Shown piece after piece: positions 44,253-57,145 of a stretch of DNA of 64,000 nt. The notes beneath the pieces are model-generated. The model was not told the origin of the DNA. It worked only from the letters and a program-made list of their open reading frames with translations, and made no database searches. Made by a program: the position numbers and the translations under genes. This stretch comes from Heterostelium album PN500 (lineage: Eukaryota > Evosea > Eumycetozoa > Acytosteliales > Acytosteliaceae): assembly GCF_000004825.1 (NCBI RefSeq), contig NW_008805064.1, positions 372,001 to 436,000 of the forward strand. Reading direction: 5' to 3'. Position 1 is the first letter of the stretch. The number at the start of each line of letters is the position of its first letter.

Positions 44253-45836
44253 ATGAAATTAACTTTTATTTTGCATGAGGAGATATTGAATTATATATTC
44301 CAATGTTCGCATATCCCAATTAAGAATTGGGTTGGTGAGAACAACAGAAATCTATATTTCCCACTGAATTGGAAACTCACGCTAGCGTTGGTATGTAAGA
44401 GATGGTCGGTGGTTGTAGATCGTCTCTATTTCAAGTACACTTCATATTTGGATGTTCATTTTGGTAGTACTGATTTCATGGTGTCTACTCTCAACCACGT
44501 GAGAAGCACCGGAATGAAATACCACCCGGCCAACGAAGGTGAAGGACAGCTGCATTTCTATGATATCAAAATTCCATATCCTACCAACTGTATAGTCTCT
44601 TTTAAGATGACCATCACCACTGATTTAGCTGACCAGATTGCAATATACAACCGCCAAGTCGATCGTCTAATAGAGTTGCTCGATTCCGGTATGATCTATA
44701 GTCTGGTTCTGAATATTGGCGGATTGACCAACGCTACACTCCAATATCTGAACAAACTGAGACCCCATCTAGCCAAAGCCAACCGACTCATGTATCATAT
44801 GACCCATTCCAAGCATTACAACGTACCTACAACCGAGCTCCAGAGAAGTAATAGTTTCACTCAGTACATTGAATATCTAGAGTCTCTAGAGAATGTCAAC
44901 TCACTATATATCTTTAATTACCCAGAAGAGTATCCAGCCAACACTTTATATCGAGTATATTCCATCCAGAGTCTTGTCAAGTCACTTAGGTATGCTATCA
45001 TTAGTTTGGATGATAACCAAATCCAGTTCATTACCAACCCAGAATACCGACGTGCATTGACCAGTCTCGAGAATCTCAACTCTCTAATTCTCCAATTTGA
45101 ATTTGGAGCGGAACACACCCTGGATTTCTCGTTTATCAATCAGATGACCAATCTGAGTAAATTAAATATCAGATTCGATTTCGCTGATGATATGAAAACA
45201 AATGAATCCACAATTCGATCGCTAAATGAGACGTTGGCGACCAATAACAAGATCACCAGTTTCAAGATAAATTACGTTGAGGATTTCCCATTGCCACTCA
45301 CCATCAATATTGGATCGATCAAAAAGTTGGCAATGCAAACATTCAACAATCTAGATGCTGGGCATCTCGAGAAACTATCAGAGTATTCAGCAGTGGAGTG
45401 GTTAGATTTGAAATACAATTTCAATGCAATGCTCAATCATCCTATTTTCACCAACAATTTAATATTCAAGAATATCAGATTCCTCTCTATCACTGAGAAT
45501 AGTATGGATGACTTTTCATTCCTTAGTTCTCAATATTGCAACGTTGAAATATTAAAACTGTATACAATCAAGAAGATCATGCCAAGATGCAACATTCAAT
45601 CGCTATTTAGCAACCTAGTATCTAATAAATCAGTTCACACATTCTCATTGGACTATCCAATCTCAGACTGCCCAGCGATGAACGTGTTTGTCAAGTCCAA
45701 CAAGAACATCAGAATAATCAGAGTCAATAAGTTGTGTTGTAGCACATTGGTAGATTTACTCAATCGATCAAAAGATTATAGGTTTTTATATAGAGTAGTA
45801 AAACACTTCCATACTTTTTGTAGAAGTGTAGAATAA
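44253..45836 (+). CDS. F-box-like / leucine-rich protein
   Basis: A single exon of 527 residues. It starts MKLTFILHEEILNYIFQC, then WKLTLALVCKRWSVVVDRLY, an F-box-like helix set. The body is irregular leucine-rich repeats (LNSLILQFEFGAEHTLDF, MTNLSKLNIRFDFADD, VEWLDLKYNF, VEILKLYTIKK). The design matches the gene at 35874-37194 more than the FNIP genes, since there are no PGxLP repeats. A substrate-adaptor role is a family-based inference. The 3' end is close (about 110 bp) to the convergent OSCA gene. Confidence 0.78.
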   Translation: MKLTFILHEEILNYIFQCSHIPIKNWVGENNRNLYFPLNWKLTLALVCKRWSVVVDRLYFKYTSYLDVHFGSTDFMVSTLNHVRSTGMKYHPANEGEGQLHFYDIKIPYPTNCIVSFKMTITTDLADQIAIYNRQVDRLIELLDSGMIYSLVLNIGGLTNATLQYLNKLRPHLAKANRLMYHMTHSKHYNVPTTELQRSNSFTQYIEYLESLENVNSLYIFNYPEEYPANTLYRVYSIQSLVKSLRYAIISLDDNQIQFITNPEYRRALTSLENLNSLILQFEFGAEHTLDFSFINQMTNLSKLNIRFDFADDMKTNESTIRSLNETLATNNKITSFKINYVEDFPLPLTINIGSIKKLAMQTFNNLDAGHLEKLSEYSAVEWLDLKYNFNAMLNHPIFTNNLIFKNIRFLSITENSMDDFSFLSSQYCNVEILKLYTIKKIMPRCNIQSLFSNLVSNKSVHTFSLDYPISDCPAMNVFVKSNKNIRIIRVNKLCCSTLVDLLNRSKDYRFLYRVVKHFHTFCRSVE

Positions 45837-45943
45837 AAAAAATAAGAAATAATTTTGATAAGAAATATTTAAACATTTTATTAGTTATTTGTTTTTTATT
45901 TTTTATTTTTTATTTTTTTTTTAATATATTATTATATATTTAG

Positions 45944-48382
45944 TTATGGACTTGAAGGTCCTTGTTGACCATTAAAATTAATTGCCATAAGAGGTGAATA
46001 GTAAGGTGGACGGTATTGAGTTCCATTGTAATCTTGGTAGGAGTAACACTTGTCAAAGAATTCGGTTTGGTCGATTCTGAGTGGAAGATCCTCTTGGATG
46101 CTTGATTTTTGAAGGTCGATCGATTGATCCAGTGAGTTGGATTCTCCGGAATCGCGGTCGCGATTGAGTGGAATGAGATCTTGTTGGTCGGCATCGAGTA
46201 CACCGTGCTTTGACTTGTAGTGGAACAACACTTCACAGTAGCCGGCAAATACAACAGTTCCAATCAGTGGAATAACAACGAGATTACCCCAGAAGAATTT
46301 ATAGACATTGAAGACACCTATCATCAATAGTTGGTAGATGATCAAACCGACAATGGTACGACGGAATGCACTTGGATAGAGTGAACCACCCGATTGGTAT
46401 TCCGGTGTCGATACCCAGATGATATTGTACTTGGAAACGAGATAGTTGATTCCGAAATACCACATTCCAAAGATGAGAATGAATGGTGTCATTGTGGAGT
46501 ATGCCAAACAGATTTGGAGATAGAGCAAGCTCATGGCGTAGCTAGTGCTGTAGGAGAACGAACCACACTTCTTTGTATCGGCGATTTGTCTTGGTGTTTT
46601 GGCAAGCCATCTCAACTTGATGAGCTTGATGAGCAGTCCGATGAAACGGAGCAGTGCCATGACACCACCGGCAGCTGCAATCATAATGAGATTGGTCATT
46701 TGATAGGCTTGTCCTGGAAGTGCAGTTGCCAACATGGTGATGATAGAAGATGGATGGTCGACAATCGATTCGATCGATTGGAAAATGGAACCAGCAATCG
46801 CAGAGACCAAGAAGACATTGAACACCTCAAAGATAAAGTATTTTCTAAAGACGGATTCGTCGACTTCGGAATTGGAAAAGAATCCTTGGACTTGCGACAC
46901 CTTTTTGATGATTGGAATCAGCAGTGCCATGAAGATGATAAGCACCAAATTTGGAAGGAAACCTTGAAGGAATCCAGCTAGTACACTCGACTTTTCAATG
47001 ATATCTACGAGCCAGCTGAATGCACTGATCTTTGAGAGTGTCGCAAGGTTACTGAATCCAGAAAGGAATGCAACTGGAATCGACCAGAAGAATACCAAAC
47101 CGAAAATGAAAATCGAAACGATCAACGAACGAATAAAGAATGAGTGGGAAGTGTATGATACGTTTGGCCAGTAGACATCGTATGGATCTGGAGCAGAGAA
47201 ACGCACCATCTTCATTGGGAATTTCTTGTCCATTACGACTTGCTCGACAATCTTGGCAGTTGATTTATGATTGAAAACAATGAATCCACTACCGGAATCT
47301 GGCATATTCTGCTCGGATCTAGTTCTGTGCATTTCGATGGATTTGTCGAGGTCGTCGATTTTCTCTTGATAGAAATCCAATGCCTCTCGCTTCTCACCGA
47401 AACAACCACACAAACCAGTCTTGACATAGACAGTCTTGTTGGTGCGACTCGCCTTTTCCATAGCACATTCGTATTTCTTTACGAATCCCTCACGTTGATT
47501 CATCAATTTATAGATGATTGGAAGTTGATTAATGAGAATAATATCACGGATTTGTCCAGGGAAATAGGACTCCATGTAGCGAGTAAGTGATTCCTTGGTG
47601 AAAAGACGATCTGGGATGTCACGAATGAATACAGTATGGTTCATCAGACGATTCTGATGTTTAAAGGTGATACGACGCTCTGCGAAATCCTTGTAGTCGA
47701 AATAGATAAAGAAACAAACCACCGAAGTAACGATGACAGTGAAAACTACATGCACCCACAAAAGATTCTCACCACGTGCAATGTTACTCATTGATATGAC
47801 CGAGAGACCAACCACCTCATCTGGAAGTGTACCGTTGTTCTCTTGTCTCGCAGCATTGTATCCACCCTGTGAGTTGGTAGGATACAAAATGATTGCAGAC
47901 AATACTACCAAAACCACCATAATATAAAAACTAGTTCTAATTTGTCTTAGATAGAAATATCCATCCTATTGTTCAAAAGTTAATATTAATTATTAATTTA
48001 TCATATTCATTAACTAATTAATTATCTATAACATACTAATCCAGCAGTTTGAATGATTTTCTCATTACTATAATTTAGGGTGGAAGCTACCCAACCAAAG
48101 AAAGAATCAGAGGGAGCAGTATCTACGCCAGGTTGTTTGGTTTGGTATCTATATTCATAGAAATCCTTGAACTTTCTTCTAAAGACGCAAAATGCAATGA
48201 ATACCAAAACTGAGATTACAGCATTGATAACCACTGTTGAATAAATAAATATATTTTTGTTAGTAAAAAAAAAAAACACTAATTCTAAAATTTGAAAGTT
48301 TCCCTCCAAAATTGTATGAATTGAATTAATACTTACAGGTCACCACAAATGCTGAATCCTGAACTCTATATTGATTTGGCAT
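45944..48382 (-). CDS. OSCA/TMEM63 (CSC1-like) membrane channel
   Basis: Exons 48382-48337, 48233-48037 and 47965-45944 join in phase to 754 residues. The family layout is clear. An N-terminal helix (VVTLVINAVISVLVFIAF) is followed by the conserved AGLDGYFYLRQIR region, two more helices, and a cytosolic RRM-like domain (HTVFIRDIPDRLF ... GSGFIVFNHKSTAKIV) ending in the typical APDPYDVYWPNV motif. Next comes a multi-helix core (SFFIRSLIVSIFIFGLVFFW, LPGQAYQMTNLIMIAAAGG, YAMSLLYLQICLAYSTMTPF) and a hydrophilic tail. Members form mechanically or osmotically gated cation channels in plants and animals. Length and domain order match the family. The exact role in the amoeba is inferred. Confidence 0.92.
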
Positions 48383-50259
48383 TTTAAAAGTTTACAACAA
48401 TAATAACAATAATATATTATTATAGCTACTATATTATTATATACAACATATATAAACTTTTAAAATGATTATTTTAAAATATTCTTTTAATTGAAAAAAA
48501 AAATCTATAGTTTTATAATTTTATTATTAATGAAATTAATTAGTAATATTTCAAATAAAATATAAATAGAAGGAAAAGGAAATATAAAGGAAGTTAAAAC
48601 ATGTCAAAATTGAGAAGTAAAATAATTTTCAACTATCAGTTGATCGAAAACCCACTTTGCTATGCTCCAGTTATTAATGACAATAAAAAAAAATGTGTAT
48701 CTTTTTAGAATCTATTACTGTAAGATAAGGTCTAACAAACAAAAGTTTAAATTTGTAATATAGTTATATATAAATATGGTAATATAATAAATGTATGTGA
48801 ATACAGGTATATATGTATGAAATGAATGTGTGGTGAATGTGACAGAGATAGTGAGGTATAGGATATATAGATGAAGGATTAGATTGCTCTTGTAGATAAA
48901 GAGAAAGTGAAAACAATATTATAATAATAATAATAATAATGTTAATTAGATTATTTTGATTTGATAGTAAAGTGATATCACTTTATCAAAAGGAATGAAA
49001 AGGATGAATAGATATCGGGAACTACTACTACTTGATCAATAGCATAGAATGATAAATTACTATTATACAATGCACAGTGTACAAATTCACTAATACTAAA
49101 TTATAATAATGCAATTTAAATAGATCAGGATATTTAATGATGGTTATGATGTGATATTATGGTTGTTGCAGCTGTGATGTGATTGTTATTAATTTGCAAG
49201 TCACACCTTAATTAAAGGTGGGTGAGTGAATTGTGTCTTTTTGGTTGTCAATCAAAATATATACATATTCCTTTGTTGCTGATATTATTTACTCTGAGAA
49301 ATGAGTGAATGTCAACATATTTATATTAATGAAATGTGGGTGTGTGGTGGTATAGGGTGTGTGTCACACCATTTGAGTGTGTGAGTTGTTAACACGTGCA
49401 AATATAAATGATGTTATATTATCAAAAAATAAAATATAATAAAATAAAATAATTACAATGATTTGTTTGACTTTTTTTTTATTTTTATTTTTTATAACAT
49501 TTACTCTATTTCTTGTTGTTTTAAATATAATTGGAGTGTGACATTTAAATGAATATTTATAAGCTTGCTGTAACTAACTAATTATAAAGATAATCTAAAG
49601 ATACCAGAGAAAGTAAATATAATTATTATTATTTGGTTTATATAAAAAGGTGATTGTAGATGAATGATTTTTAATAAGATGAACGTTGTTTCAAGTAATG
49701 ATATTTTTAAATATCATTGCCTTATGAAGTTATTTTAGAAAATGATTGTCTTTATAAAAAAGTGGTGTTTTTCACCTGTTTGGCAAGAAATTTTTGAAAA
49801 AAATATCAGTTTTTTTTTTTTTGATTTTTAACTATTTTTAGATTAAAGAGATCTCCTAAGCAGGAGGACTTGATTTCAGTTAGATAAACATTTAGTACAT
49901 TCAATATTAATTAATTAAAAATACAATTTTTATCATTAAAAATTAATTGACTTATTGAATTTTTTCTTCCTTTAGATTTAAGAATTGTTTTAAAGATTTT
50001 TGTGCTCAACAAAGCTTTGGAGGTAGAATAATTAACTAATTTCCCAAAAATATTTAAATGTTTTATTAAAAAATTATATTATCAAAATGGAGTTGATTTG
50101 ACCAAATACAAATAAACAGATAAATAAAATTTACAAAAAATAAAATATCAATAAGTATTTAAGAGGTTTTCTAAAAAAAAAACTATTAACAAAGTTTTGA
50201 ATATGATATTGCGTCAGTTAAACAAATTATTTTTAAAAAAGGGCGCTTTGATAAACTCG

Positions 50260-50290
<31 letters not shown>

Positions 50291-50585
50291 GTGAATCAAA
50301 TGAAAATAAACCTTTTTCCCACTTTTTCTTGAATTTTATTTTTTACCAATATTATTAGTTGTTGTCTAGTGTAGAGTAAAGTGATCATCTGTAAATAAAT
50401 ACGAATCAACAATAATAATCATATATCTAAATTAAATATTGATCAATAAAAATTAATGAAGAATATCTAATAATAATAATCAGCTAGAATAGAATTGGAT
50501 AATTATATATATAAAAAGATCGATCGATCATCCTCTCATCTTCTTAGTAGATATATATAGATAGATAGAGATAGATAGATAGAGA
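48383..50585. other. Long divergent intergenic region, OSCA to kinesin
   Basis: 2.2 kb of AT-rich DNA between two divergent genes. It includes an 18-bp palindrome (48968-48985), a GT-rich patch (49330-49390), poly-T runs (49809-49822, 50271-50290) and a GATA-type repeat (50555-50582) just before the kinesin ATG. No protein or RNA gene is supported. Confidence 0.5.
48961..48989. repeat. Imperfect palindrome with an 18-bp perfect core
   Basis: The core TAAAGTGATATCACTTTA is self-complementary. The flanking TTGATA and TATCAA extend it with a two-base offset on the left. It could form a hairpin or be a dimeric-factor site; function unknown. Confidence 0.7.
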
Positions 50586-53500
50586 ATGAGTGATCAAAAT
50601 CAAAATAATAAAACACCACCACTTTCATTATCAACATCATCTGCACCATCATCGCAATCGAGGATACCATTACCGCCATCTGGAAGAACACCTAACAGAC
50701 GTGCATCTCTGTCAAGTGGCACAGGAAATAATACCATTTCAAATGGATTGCTTGTCAACACTCAATTGTCAAACAGTGTAAATAACAGTAGTATAAGCAA
50801 CACTACTACTACTACTATTGGTGCTGGTGCTGGTGCATCTACTACATCTGCTTCTGTTAGTCAAAAAAAGAATAGTACTAATAATACGACTGTATCAACA
50901 ACCACAACAACGACATCATCATCGTCATCGACCACAACTAAGAGAAGAGCTACAATTAGTGCTGGATCGTCATCGTCATCAATCAAATCCAATACATCAA
51001 ACACCAGTCCGAGTATTGCAGAGATTCTTGCGAATACTCCAGCCACTCCACTCCCACTTCCAACAACAACTACCTCTACAACTAGCACTACACCATCGAC
51101 ATCATCGTCATCGTCATCATCATCATCATCTACATCGGCAACACCAACACCAATATTCCAAAGTATATTACCATCACCACTCTCACTTTCGCTCAATGTC
51201 AATAGCAATAGCAATATAAATCTACCACCTCAAATTAGTCATAATCATCACCAGCATCAACATCAGCGTCACAATAACAATAGCAATAATTCAACACCAT
51301 CACATTCACCATCACCACCTCCAGACGAAGCATATTTGTTTCCACAATATAAAAGTATAAATTCGCACAACAGTAATAATGTTGGCGTTGTTTCAACTTC
51401 CTCGAGATCGAGATCACCCTCACCACTGAAATTAAGTTATAACTATGGTTCACATCACAACCATACACCAATAAGCGATAGGCAACTTCACGACACTGTA
51501 CATAATCAACGCGATGAATTTGTTAAGGTCTACTGCAGATTCCGTCCACACTCTCACTCGGAGGGACTGCTAGACAACCAGCAACAAACAGTAAAGATAT
51601 CGATCACCGACGATAACCACGTTGTCCGTATCAACAACGGCAATACTCTGCAATCGTTCCGCTTCACCGGAGTGTTGCCAACGAGCACCACTCAGGAGTC
51701 GGTGTTCCAGTCGGTCGCACTTCCGCTTGTGGACGACCTCCTCAACGGATTCAACGTCGCCATCATTGTGTATGGTGCAAGTGGCAGCGGAAAATCATAT
51801 ACCATTCAAGGCTATCTGTCTTCGGATTTCTTGGACAGTGGAAGTAGCATCGGACTCGACAAGAGCAACGACGATCTCCTCTGGGGAATCGTGCCGAGAA
51901 CTCTGCGGGAGCTCATCAACAGGGGTGTCCGCGACAAGGATAAATTCAAGTCCAGCATTAGAGTATCGCTTTTCGAGGTTGTCCAAGAGCGAGTTCACGA
52001 CGTCTTGGCGAACGGCAAGGATTTGGAGCTGCGTTTGTCGGACCAGGGATTCTTGGCGCCCGATGCACTGACACTCCAACTCGACTCACACGAGACAATT
52101 GTACAGCTCCTAAACACAGCGAATCAATCGCGCTCCAAAGGACATCTGTTGTTCTTGGTAACTGTTACTCGTGAGAATCTAGATACAAAGGAGACGACCA
52201 GTAGTTTGTTGTATATGGTGGATTTGAGTGGCTCGGAGATTGCCGACACCAACTCTGTCAACAAGTCGCTCTATGCACTGGGCGGTGTCATCGAGGACAT
52301 TGCACGACGATCGAAACACGTTCGCTATCGTGACAGTAAACTAACACAGCTTCTACAGAACTGTCTAGGTGGTAACTCTAAGACCTGTCTGCTTGTCAAT
52401 TGTTCGAGTTGCGAGCACGAATCGGCGATTCGCGATACCCTCGCCAGTCTTAACTTTGGCGAGAGAACACAATCCGTTAGAAATCAACCGTTTATGAATC
52501 ATGAACTGAATAAAGATCAATTGAAACTGGTCGTTCAACAGATGCGTTCGGAAATGACACTGCTAAAGTCGGTCATTGACAGCAGCGCTGGCAACGGCAA
52601 CAACGCAAGTGGCGTGGGAATCTCCAACCAACTACTCAAGATGCAGCTTACCATTGAGGAATCGAAACGCGCAGAATCAAAGCTACAAGATGAAGTCACC
52701 AAGATGGAGATAAAGGAGCGTGAGTATATCAAGGAGTTGACAGACGCGCGACAGCAAGCAAAGAACCGCGCGTCCGAAAGTGAGCGCGTTGACCGCGAGT
52801 CGCGCGCACTCCAAGCGCAACTCAGCGAACTCCGCAGCAGCAAATCGCTCGAGTTGGAACGACTCTCACAGAGTGTCGACGAGTGGAAGATCAAGTATGG
52901 ATCGTCGCAAGAGCAGATCAATAACCACGCTGAATACATCAAGACACTGGACAATCAAAAGATGAAGTGGAAATCAAAGTATGACGCGCTCGAGCAGCAG
53001 TATCGCGCGCTCAAGTCGCAGGCCGACAACACCGACCGCTGGAAGTCGAAGTGCGAACAGCTTGAACAACAACTCGCTCACTATCGCCAGGTGGAAACAA
53101 ACCTGCAGCTAGAGATTGCACAGCTAAAGGAGCAGCAGAAGCAGCAACTGGAAACACTGTCCACTCTCACGTCACACATTGACTTGCTGAGACAACGCGT
53201 CGAAGTAGAATTCCCTGCGATTGCTCAAATCGTTAATAATCAATCACAAACCATAACAACAACATTGGAATCTATAAATAATAATATATCGATAACATCA
53301 TCATCATCATCTTCAACTTCAACTACATCTTCAAATTCAAATTCAAACTCTACAACCAATAGCAACAATGAAACAGGTGAAATAATGAATACTGTAAAGA
53401 GAATCGAAGATATATTTGAAAAGCTAACTGAACAACAACAGGAGCAGAGCACCAATATACAATCGTTTTTCTCCAACTTTGACTCCAACACCTTCTCAAC

Positions 53501-53876
53501 TTCATTGATGAGCGAATTGGATGAGAAGCAACTTGAACAATATAAATTATTATTAAATAATAATAATAATAACAACAAAAATGATAATGAACAATCTTCA
53601 TCGTCGTCTACAACACAAAATCAACAACAACAACAATTAACAACAACATCACCTAAAAAAGGATCTTTAGTTTTATTATTTTGTAAAGTAAGTATATTGA
53701 AATACTGACTAAATAACTTTTAATTTAAAAATTCTAATTATTTATTTTTTTCATTTACTACTTAATAGAATTTCATTATTTTATTATTTGTCATGCTTTT
53801 AGTATTTATTTTAATGGTTTGTGTTGGTAAGACACTGGAGCATAAAGATCGTTATAAATATACATTCAGGTCATAA
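50586..53876 (+). CDS. kif9: Kinesin with internal motor and C-terminal membrane anchor (Kif9-like)
   Basis: Exons 50586-53687 and 53769-53876, phase 0, 1069 residues. The first 310 residues are Ser/Thr/Asn/Pro low complexity. The motor domain runs from about 312 (FVKVYCRFRP) to 635. P-loop GASGSGKS (about 397) and switch II DLSGSE (about 546) are present, while the switch I region is atypical (NQSRSKGHLLF in place of NxxSSRSH). A coiled coil follows (about 640-880). The short second exon encodes one strongly hydrophobic segment (NFIILLFVMLLVFILMVCVG) and a basic tail, so the protein is tail-anchored. An internal motor plus a membrane anchor is the design known for Dictyostelium Kif9, which links the nuclear envelope to the centrosome. 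Orthology is inferred from architecture. The start follows a GATA-repeat leader. Confidence 0.85.
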
Positions 53877-54638
53877 ATAAAAAGATATCCATACATACAA
53901 TATATAAATATATTTAATTTGCAAAAAAAAAAAAAAGTTTGTTCGTTTTTTTTAGTAATAATATAAAGATCTTCATGAATTTACACCTTTTTGAAACTTT
54001 TCATATTCGATTTACGGCATTGTAAGCATGTCTAATGTATTATTTTTTTATTTTTTAATTAAAAAAAATCTAAATTGAAACAAAATGCAAAACACACAAT
54101 TTTTATGGAATAAATTTTTTGGTGTAGTCTATGTTTTAACACAATTATTGTTTTTTTTTTTAATTATTCTTGCTCACAACTTACTAGTGTTACAAAAACA
54201 AAAAACAAAAAAACCTAATAATAAAGATATTAATAATACATTATATGGTTAGTTTGTTTAGTTAGTTAGGTTTATCAGTCATTTTGCAGGACAGTCTGTT
54301 TATTTAAATTTAATCGTTTTATATGTTGTGTGTGTGTGTGCATTGCAGTTCAATAACACATCAACATCAACAACAATATACAAATCAAAAATAATAGAAT
54401 CATAATAAAATTAATTATATATATAAAAGTAATAACTATTAACTAAAGTAATAACTAGCTATTTAGTTAATACATATTAATAATAATATTGATGTTAGAT
54501 TAGAGAGAGAAACAAATATTAAATATTTATCTATTTGTTTTTAAACAAACTAAAAAAGAATAGAATAGAATAGAAAAAAAAAAAAAAGAAATCTTTTAAA
54601 AAATAATATATTTTTAATTAATAAATAAATAAATAATA
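53877..54638. other. Intergenic region upstream of the Tul1-like gene
   Basis: About 0.75 kb of AT-rich DNA with poly-T, TG (54330-54339) and ATAAAT repeats before the ATG at 54639. Nothing else recognised. Confidence 0.5.
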
Positions 54639-56919
54639 ATGAAAAGTAGTAGTAGTAGTAGTAAAAAGAATCATGGGTCTTCTACTTTCTCTTCATTGCT
54701 AGCTGTATATATAGTCTTTGTATTATTACTATCATCTTCATTTACAACAATAGTAGTTGATGCTTTGGTATGTTATTCTTATATTTTATAATTTTATATA
54801 GAGATGTTTGTTGGTTATTAACGTTTACATTCTTATTTAAAAAGGAGGATATGAGAAATGTTCAAGCATCAACGAATTCGGCAGAATATAGTTTGAGTTC
54901 GGTGTCTTTAACATCGTCTGGAAGTTTAGGTGAGAATTCCGATTCAAATTCACATTCCAAAGTAAAGACAATCGATTATCCGAGAAATATCACAATGGTT
55001 TACAAGGGCGAATGGAACAGTACATCGGTGTCACACATACACTTTAGCAAACAGACAGGTCATACTTTGTTCTCATTGTTGAATCACGACATCTCTTCTA
55101 TACCCAACTTGAAATTCGATACTGTCGAAGGTGAGATGGTATTGCGTGACGGTGAATACTCATCGGATCTCAGTAAGAAATATCTCCTACTTGGAATCTA
55201 CGAGTTTGAATATGGTTTATTGACATTGATTGCATTTCCACCTAGGTATGTAAATGAAATGAATCTTCAAGTTTAACAAACAAACAAATAAACTAACAAT
55301 CAACAATCAACAATCAACAACAGTCAAAGTCAAGCGATATCATTTAATGTAGTGAATACAACAACTCCACAAGATGTAAAGAATGAAATGACAAAGATAA
55401 TGGAGAATAGTACACTCACTCAAGATTGTCTATTCAGGATTGGTTTACAATTTGAAACTGTTGCAAAGAATGAAAACAGTGAAGAGATACATGGTAGGTT
55501 CGCAACAAAGTTGTTCTAGAACAAAACAAACCAATAATATTGTTGTCTTTACAACAACAAGTTCTTTACTAATTATTTAAACTATGTGCTGTATGTTATG
55601 AATCTATAGATACAGAATTACAATATAAATTAAGTGGACACTATTCAAGTCCTTTCTGTAGGGTAGAGATGGATGTATCGGCATCGTCAATACTGATGAG
55701 TATCTATCGTTCGAAATGGATCAACTATGTAATTATGGTTTCGTTGTGTTCGTTCATTCAGATTTTCGTGTTGATCAAACAGATGGACTTTACTGGCACC
55801 CAATCCGGTGCTGCCAAAGTATCGTTGTATACGGTTGGTATGCAAACGATTATCGATGCCTATCTCTGTCTGATTCACTTGACAGCCGGTGTTTTCTTTG
55901 AGTCGATGTTCAAGGCATTCGCCACCGCTGCCTTTTTCCAATTTATCACATTCTCATTATTTGAAATGAGATACCTCCTCATTATTCTCAAGGCTAGAAG
56001 ACCTCAAGCTTTTGCACAGGGTTGGCGTATGTATACTGCTAATAATGATTAGCACTTCAATCTTCATCTTTCGAAAAATGATACTAACTTTTAATTATCC
56101 TTTCATCATTCTCTTTTATCTAAACAATCATCATTGTAGCATCACTTCGTCGTGAATTTTCTATTTTTTATTTAAGATTTTGTATGTTGGAAAAACTTAT
56201 GATTATTTAACTAGCTGAGAAAAATACAATTTGTACTAACTGATTATAATATTATTAATTTTTTTAGATACATTTTTAATTGGTGGATTTATATTAGTTT
56301 ATTATATGAGCCATCTTTTCCATATATTTTTGTTTATTATGTATTCGTTCTGGGTACCTCAGATCGTCAGCAATGTAAAGCGATCATCGAGAAGACCATT
56401 CCTTTGGAGTTATGTTCTGGGAATGTCATTCACAAGATTGACAATACCATTATATTTCTATGGTTGTCCGATTAATTTCATTCTTTTGGAACCAAACTAT
56501 TTCTTTAGTTGTGCATTGTTCCTGTGGATGTGTACACAAATATTTGCACTCTATCTCCAAGATAGATATGGTCCAACATTCTTTATACCAAAGAGAGTAA
56601 GTAACACATCATCAAACAAACAAACAAACAAACATATCCTATAATAATTAATTATCAAACTATAAACTAACCTATAATCAATTAAATCATTATTTAGTTT
56701 TTACCACCCAAATACCAATATACAAGACCAATAAGTATGAGTATTAGAAACAGAGAAGAAGGACAAGGATGTGTTATTTGTATGAATGATGTCGAAGCAA
56801 ACGATAGCGACTATATGATAACACCTTGTGAACATCTTTTCCACTCAAGGTGTCTCTTACGATGGATGGATTATAAAATGGAATGTCCGACCTGTAGACG
56901 TACAATTCCACCTGCATAG
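54639..56919 (+). CDS. Tul1/DSC-type transmembrane RING E3 ubiquitin ligase
   Basis: Six exons (54639-54767, 54845-55245, 55324-55493, 55610-56026, 56268-56596, 56698-56919) join in phase to 555 residues. An N-terminal signal-anchor (LAVYIVFVLLLSSSFTTIVV) leads to a lumenal domain (ITMVYKGEWNSTSVSHIHF). Several membrane helices follow (WINYVIMVSLCSFIQIFVLI, AYLCLIHLTAGVFFESMF, TFLIGGFILVYYMSHLFHIF, LFLWMCTQIFALYL), with RRPFLWSYVLGMSFTRLTIP between them. A C-terminal RING-H2 finger has CVIC, CEHLFHSRC and CPTC. Yeast Tul1/fission yeast Dsc1 and plant FLY1/FLY2 share this plan and ubiquitinate membrane proteins in the Golgi/endosome. The RING ends three residues before the stop, as in the family. 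Confidence 0.9.
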
Positions 56920-57145
56920 CCCAACACGAATCACAATTCATTTATTTATTTAAAAACAAATACCAAAAAATCGAATAAAATAAAATTTATTTATAAACAA
57001 ACAAAACTAGTTTGCAAACTTCTTTTTTTTCTTTTTTTGTTTTTTTTTTAATAATACTAAATCAATAATAATTTAATTTAGTTTGAAATATTTTTTATTA
57101 TTTTTTAAAGATTTTATATACCTATCACTATCTATCGCACATTAT

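Noticed and set aside
46394-46981. 195-codon plus-strand open frame over the OSCA gene
   Set aside because: Antisense shadow; the minus strand encodes a full conserved channel.
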